A stretch of 7,630 nucleotides of DNA from Candidatus Curtissbacteria bacterium (GTDB taxonomy: Bacteria; Patescibacteriota; Microgenomatia; Curtissbacterales; GWA2-41-24): assembly GCA_016195765.1 (NCBI GenBank), contig JACPYZ010000027.1:1-7630 (forward strand), written 5' to 3'. The notes under the pieces are model-generated. The model saw only the letters and a program-made list of their open reading frames with translations. It was not told the origin of the DNA and searched no databases. Positions within the stretch are counted from its first letter, which is position 1, and every line of letters begins with the position of its first letter. This document shows, in pieces, positions 5,992-7,630 of this stretch. Both the position numbers and the translations under genes were made by a program.

Positions 5992-6279
5992 CTAAAATGA
6001 TGCTATTTCCTTTAAAACACCGTCCATGCTATTTAGTCCTACCAAGTAAAATTTATTGTGTCCCTTATTCAATTTCTCCCACAAGTTACCAAGCTCAACT
6101 TTATACGCTGTGTCCTCGTTGCTTAATCGATCCTCACCTTTATATTCAACAAGTAGGTACTTTCCGCTTTTTGTTTTGATGATAAAGTCAGGATAAAACT
6201 TGTTTGGTCTCCACCCCTGAAGATAGAAATCTACTTTTTCTCGACTCCTAAACCACCGGTTTTGCATAATTGATACCAT
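5992..6279 (-). pseudogene. C-terminal remnant of a type III-like restriction helicase (PD-(D/E)xK domain)
   Basis: The 95-residue reading frame matches the end of restriction-type DEAD/DEAH helicases (Res subunit-like). It runs from a NRWFRSREKVDFYLQGW block (about 7-23) through KFYPDFI (27-33) and LLVEYKGEDRLSNED (42-56) to a closing helix. Asp31, Glu46 and Lys48 form a PD-(D/E)xK nuclease triad with normal spacing. The helicase motifs and several hundred N-terminal residues are absent. In this frame an upstream TGA lies at 6286-6288, and homology seems to begin only around 6260, inside the end of the preceding ORF. I therefore read it as a truncated gene. The nuclease motifs are intact and the tail has no frameshift, so decay is recent or the piece is retained. 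The ATG at 6279 may be fortuitous. Confidence 0.75.
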
Positions 6280-6709
6280 CAGGCGTCAGTGCATAATAAC
6301 TCCGGTCACCTCTTTGCGTTTCACTAGCCATACCGGCTGCGCAAAGCCCTTCTTGAAGATATTTGAGTTCAAGTGATGTACGTTGCGGTAAGGAAGCGTC
6401 TAGTGGCCAAACGGTCTTTAAGCTATTTAAAATCGCGCCTATTGGTTTTGGCTCGGAAGATAGTCCGTGAACAACGACTGCGCCTTTCAAGTCCGCGTTA
6501 CATAGTCCAAAAGCAACCCTGTCGAAAAGTTGCAACCCTGTGGCTGTAATACCACTACCCTCTGGTAACGCAACTTCAATGGGACGCATTGATGATGGAG
6601 TCCAAGAACGACGCCAGCTTTGGGGATTTAAAAAGTCAGGCCTTGAACCTGAAGCAGTTAGATCTGCAAAGGAATCGGTAATATGTAAGCCGCGCTCTGG
6701 TGGGGACAT
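6248..6709 (-). CDS. Hypothetical protein (153 residues), possibly truncated at its 3' end
   Basis: The protein starts at the ATG at 6709, 12 bases after a well-formed promoter. I do not recognise residues 1-90. Residues about 90-150, from ILNSLKTVW to YYALTPDGINYAKPVV, look like a winged-helix or small regulatory domain in which YxLTxxG is the wing. The last few residues overlap, in another frame, the start of the restriction-enzyme tail (32-bp overlap of 6248-6279). From memory, similar CPR proteins continue past the LTPxGxxYAKP segment. This ORF may therefore be the 5' half of a longer gene fused by deletion to foreign sequence; that is an inference. There are no membrane segments. As a co-directional first gene it may drive transcription into the tail. 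Confidence 0.6.
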   Translation of the reverse strand: MSPPERGLHITDSFADLTASGSRPDFLNPQSWRRSWTPSSMRPIEVALPEGSGITATGLQLFDRVAFGLCNADLKGAVVVHGLSSEPKPIGAILNSLKTVWPLDASLPQRTSLELKYLQEGLCAAGMASETQRGDRSYYALTPDGINYAKPVV

Positions 6710-6721
6710 TAAATTCGACTA

Positions 6722-6750
6722 AAGATACAACGTCCGAACGGTGGTGTCAA
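6722..6750 (-). promoter_or_regulatory. Strong sigma-70-type promoter before the 153-residue ORF
   Basis: On the minus strand, a perfect -35 TTGACA (6745-6750), an exact 17-bp spacer and -10 TATCTT (6722-6727) would start transcription about five bases before the ATG at 6709. This is the best -35/-10 pair in the window and argues that the ORF is transcribed. Confidence 0.7.
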
Positions 6751-6904
6751 TCTTCCCTAAACCTAGAGACAACAGGCAATTTTAGTTATTCAAAAATTCG
6801 CATAAACTTAAACGGGAGTCAGCCTCGATTTTCCATAAGCATCATTAACCTGCTCGGGCAAATTAAATAGTGTTTTTGATTCTTACAAAAAGTGTTATCA
6901 TAAA

Positions 6905-6989
6905 AGTTAGCTAGACTGAAACTTGAATAGCTTGCTCGACTGTTTTCACTTGGTAGGTTGCTTTCCCACCATCTACAGTCGAGCTTTTT
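6905..6989 (+). ncRNA. Candidate small RNA ending in a hairpin and T-run
   Basis: A possible plus-strand promoter (TTGATT near 6877, 17-bp spacer, CATAAA near 6900) precedes about 85 bases. This stretch contains AGCTA/TAGCT complementarity, then a strong hairpin followed by five T. No known RNA family (tmRNA, SRP, RNase P, 6S) was recognised. The promoter match is weak, so only the hairpin is firmly seen. Confidence 0.22.
6934..6989 (+). terminator. Large hairpin with T-run, terminator-like
   Basis: The outer stem is a perfect 10-bp inverted repeat, GCTCGACTGT (6934-6943) with ACAGTCGAGC (6975-6984), directly followed by TTTTT (6985-6989). Inside, TGGTAGG (6951-6957) pairs with CCCACCA (6965-6971) except for one A-C mismatch, around a 7-base loop. 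The T-run orientation suits a plus-strand transcript, yet no plus-strand gene lies just upstream. It could end a small RNA or have another structural role. Confidence 0.45.
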
Positions 6990-7063
6990 AAAGCGCCATG
7001 CCAACTTTAAAAAGGTCAATTATTGGCAACTTGCGAACTAGATTTGGCTACGACAGTGGGCGT

Positions 7064-7092
7064 TTGCAATGTTATAGGATATAAGTTATAAT
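7064..7092 (+). promoter_or_regulatory. Promoter of the right-edge gene (leaderless type)
   Basis: The -35 is TTGCAA (7064-7069), the spacer 17 bp and the -10 a perfect TATAAT (7087-7092), eight bases before the ATG at 7101. Transcription should begin at or just before the start codon. The 11-bp palindrome TATAAGTTATA (7080-7090) overlaps the -10 and could be an operator. Confidence 0.65.
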
Positions 7093-7100
7093 GGCCCGTT

Positions 7101-7630
7101 ATGAGCTTAGTTGAGCGATTTGAAGGGCGAATTCAGGGATTTTCCAAAGCCATCCAAAAATCTCAAGATTTTGGGGAAATAGGCACGATTAGAACTAGAA
7201 CTATACCCTGGTTAACAAATAAACAAGCCAACTTAAGCGCTGCTCGTGATCTTTTAGTTGAAGCGGAAGCTGAATATAGCCAGGCAGGAGCCGACTATTT
7301 GGATGAGACAATTGGAGACGACGAGTTTGAGGCTGCTCATTCGAAAATTTTATCCTCAAGATTATTTCTAGAACAAGAACTTTTGTCCAGGCCCAGAAAA
7401 AGGGCAGAAGCCGTTAAACCGGTTATAGGAGAAGAAGTTGAGCCTGAAGAGGCTCTTGTTGCTATGCCAACCCTCCCAGCCGTGGTAGCACCTCAAGAGC
7501 GTGCAGTAACCGTTAGGCAATTTAGGCCTAGTCAAGACTTTGTTCGAGTCGCAGAATGGGTAAACAGAGTGATTGGTAGCCGTGAGAATGTGGGAGCCCA
7601 AATAGACAACTTACAAAGCATGATGGCCGA
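7101..7630 (+). CDS. Unrecognised protein, N-terminal 176 residues (cut by right window edge)
   Basis: An open frame from the ATG at 7101 to the window end encodes MSLVERFEGRIQGFSKAIQK and onward. I do not recognise it. Residues about 1-100 are strongly helical and charged, and 43-95 is an acidic amphipathic stretch that could form a coiled coil. Residues about 105-140 are a Pro/Val/Glu-rich linker, and 141-176 start a second helical domain (FRPSQDFVRVAEWVNRVIG). No signal peptide or membrane segment is seen, so a cytoplasmic protein is likely. The coding case rests on 176 codons without a stop, the amphipathic pattern, and a promoter with perfect TATAAT eight bases before the ATG. It is divergent from the 153-residue ORF across the gene-free stretch. 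Confidence 0.75.
   Translation, partial: MSLVERFEGRIQGFSKAIQKSQDFGEIGTIRTRTIPWLTNKQANLSAARDLLVEAEAEYSQAGADYLDETIGDDEFEAAHSKILSSRLFLEQELLSRPRKRAEAVKPVIGEEVEPEEALVAMPTLPAVVAPQERAVTVRQFRPSQDFVRVAEWVNRVIGSRENVGAQIDNLQSMMA

Larger units (their letters stand above)
6751..7063. other. Gene-free stretch between the 153-residue ORF and the right-edge gene
   Basis: No convincing coding sequence was found in these 313 bases. A 66-codon minus-strand frame (6819-7019) lacks recognisable features and crosses the strong hairpin. Besides the hairpin and possible small RNA, an imperfect inverted repeat TTGCGAAC (7031-7038) / GTTTGCAA (7062-7069, one G-T wobble) touches the -35 of the next gene. The remainder is AT-rich without visible structure. 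Confidence 0.6.

Noticed and set aside
676..6709. UGA recoding, suggested by nine complete reading frames ending only in TAA or TAG
   Set aside because: Nine stops are too few to exclude ordinary bias, and all genes read through completely with normal Gly and Trp codons and no in-frame TGA.
6819..7019. Minus-strand frame of 66 codons in the gene-free stretch
   Set aside because: No recognisable motif, no promoter or ribosome site close to its start, and it spans the perfect hairpin.
1..7630. CRISPR array or insertion sequence
   Set aside because: No series of regularly spaced repeats, no transposase and no terminal inverted repeats were found; the 21-bp-period repeat at 630-666 has only two copies.

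Overview
The window looks like a stretch of a compact, AT-leaning bacterial chromosome. It is most likely from the Candidate Phyla Radiation (Patescibacteria, Microgenomates-like). That placement is an inference from protein style, tight gene packing, the near absence of Shine-Dalgarno sequences and repeated leaderless-type promoters; no rRNA or ribosomal protein is present to prove it. The standard code fits: every complete gene ends in TAA or TAG and none contains an in-frame TGA.

Left part (1-4694). A fructose-6-phosphate aldolase/transaldolase gene, cut by the window's left edge (minus strand), is divergent from a D-alanyl-D-alanine carboxypeptidase gene (plus). The intergenic region between them carries promoters for both and a 16-base direct repeat. 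The carboxypeptidase meets a three-gene minus-strand cluster tail to tail with an 8-bp overlap. In transcription order that cluster encodes a PfkB-type carbohydrate kinase, a putative HExxH zinc protease-like protein and a histidine-phosphatase-superfamily protein. The kinase and protease genes are 7 bp apart and are almost certainly co-transcribed. The phosphatase gene follows after 63 bp and has its own promoter-like sequence. The joint task of the three is not known to me.

Middle (4744-4921). Two minus-strand tRNA genes, Lys(CUU) then Pro(UGG). Only the Lys gene encodes its 3' CCA.

Right part (5038-7630). This is accessory in character. It holds a stand-alone single-HKD phospholipase-D-fold protein with a textbook Shine-Dalgarno sequence, a 57-residue acidic small protein, a small XRE-type repressor, the C-terminal PD-(D/E)xK tail of a type III-like restriction helicase, and a 153-residue ORF whose end overlaps the start of that tail. 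The last two look like a recombination or deletion scar. A gene-free stretch of nearly 400 bp follows, with a strong hairpin plus T-run and promoters at both ends. Then comes the start of an unrecognised, probably helical protein that leaves the window at the right edge.

The most consistent signal is promoter geometry. For five genes, -10 boxes sit 6-8 bases before the start codon, and for two more 12 bases before it. This predicts leaderless or nearly leaderless mRNAs as the default here, with the HKD nuclease-like gene as the exception.
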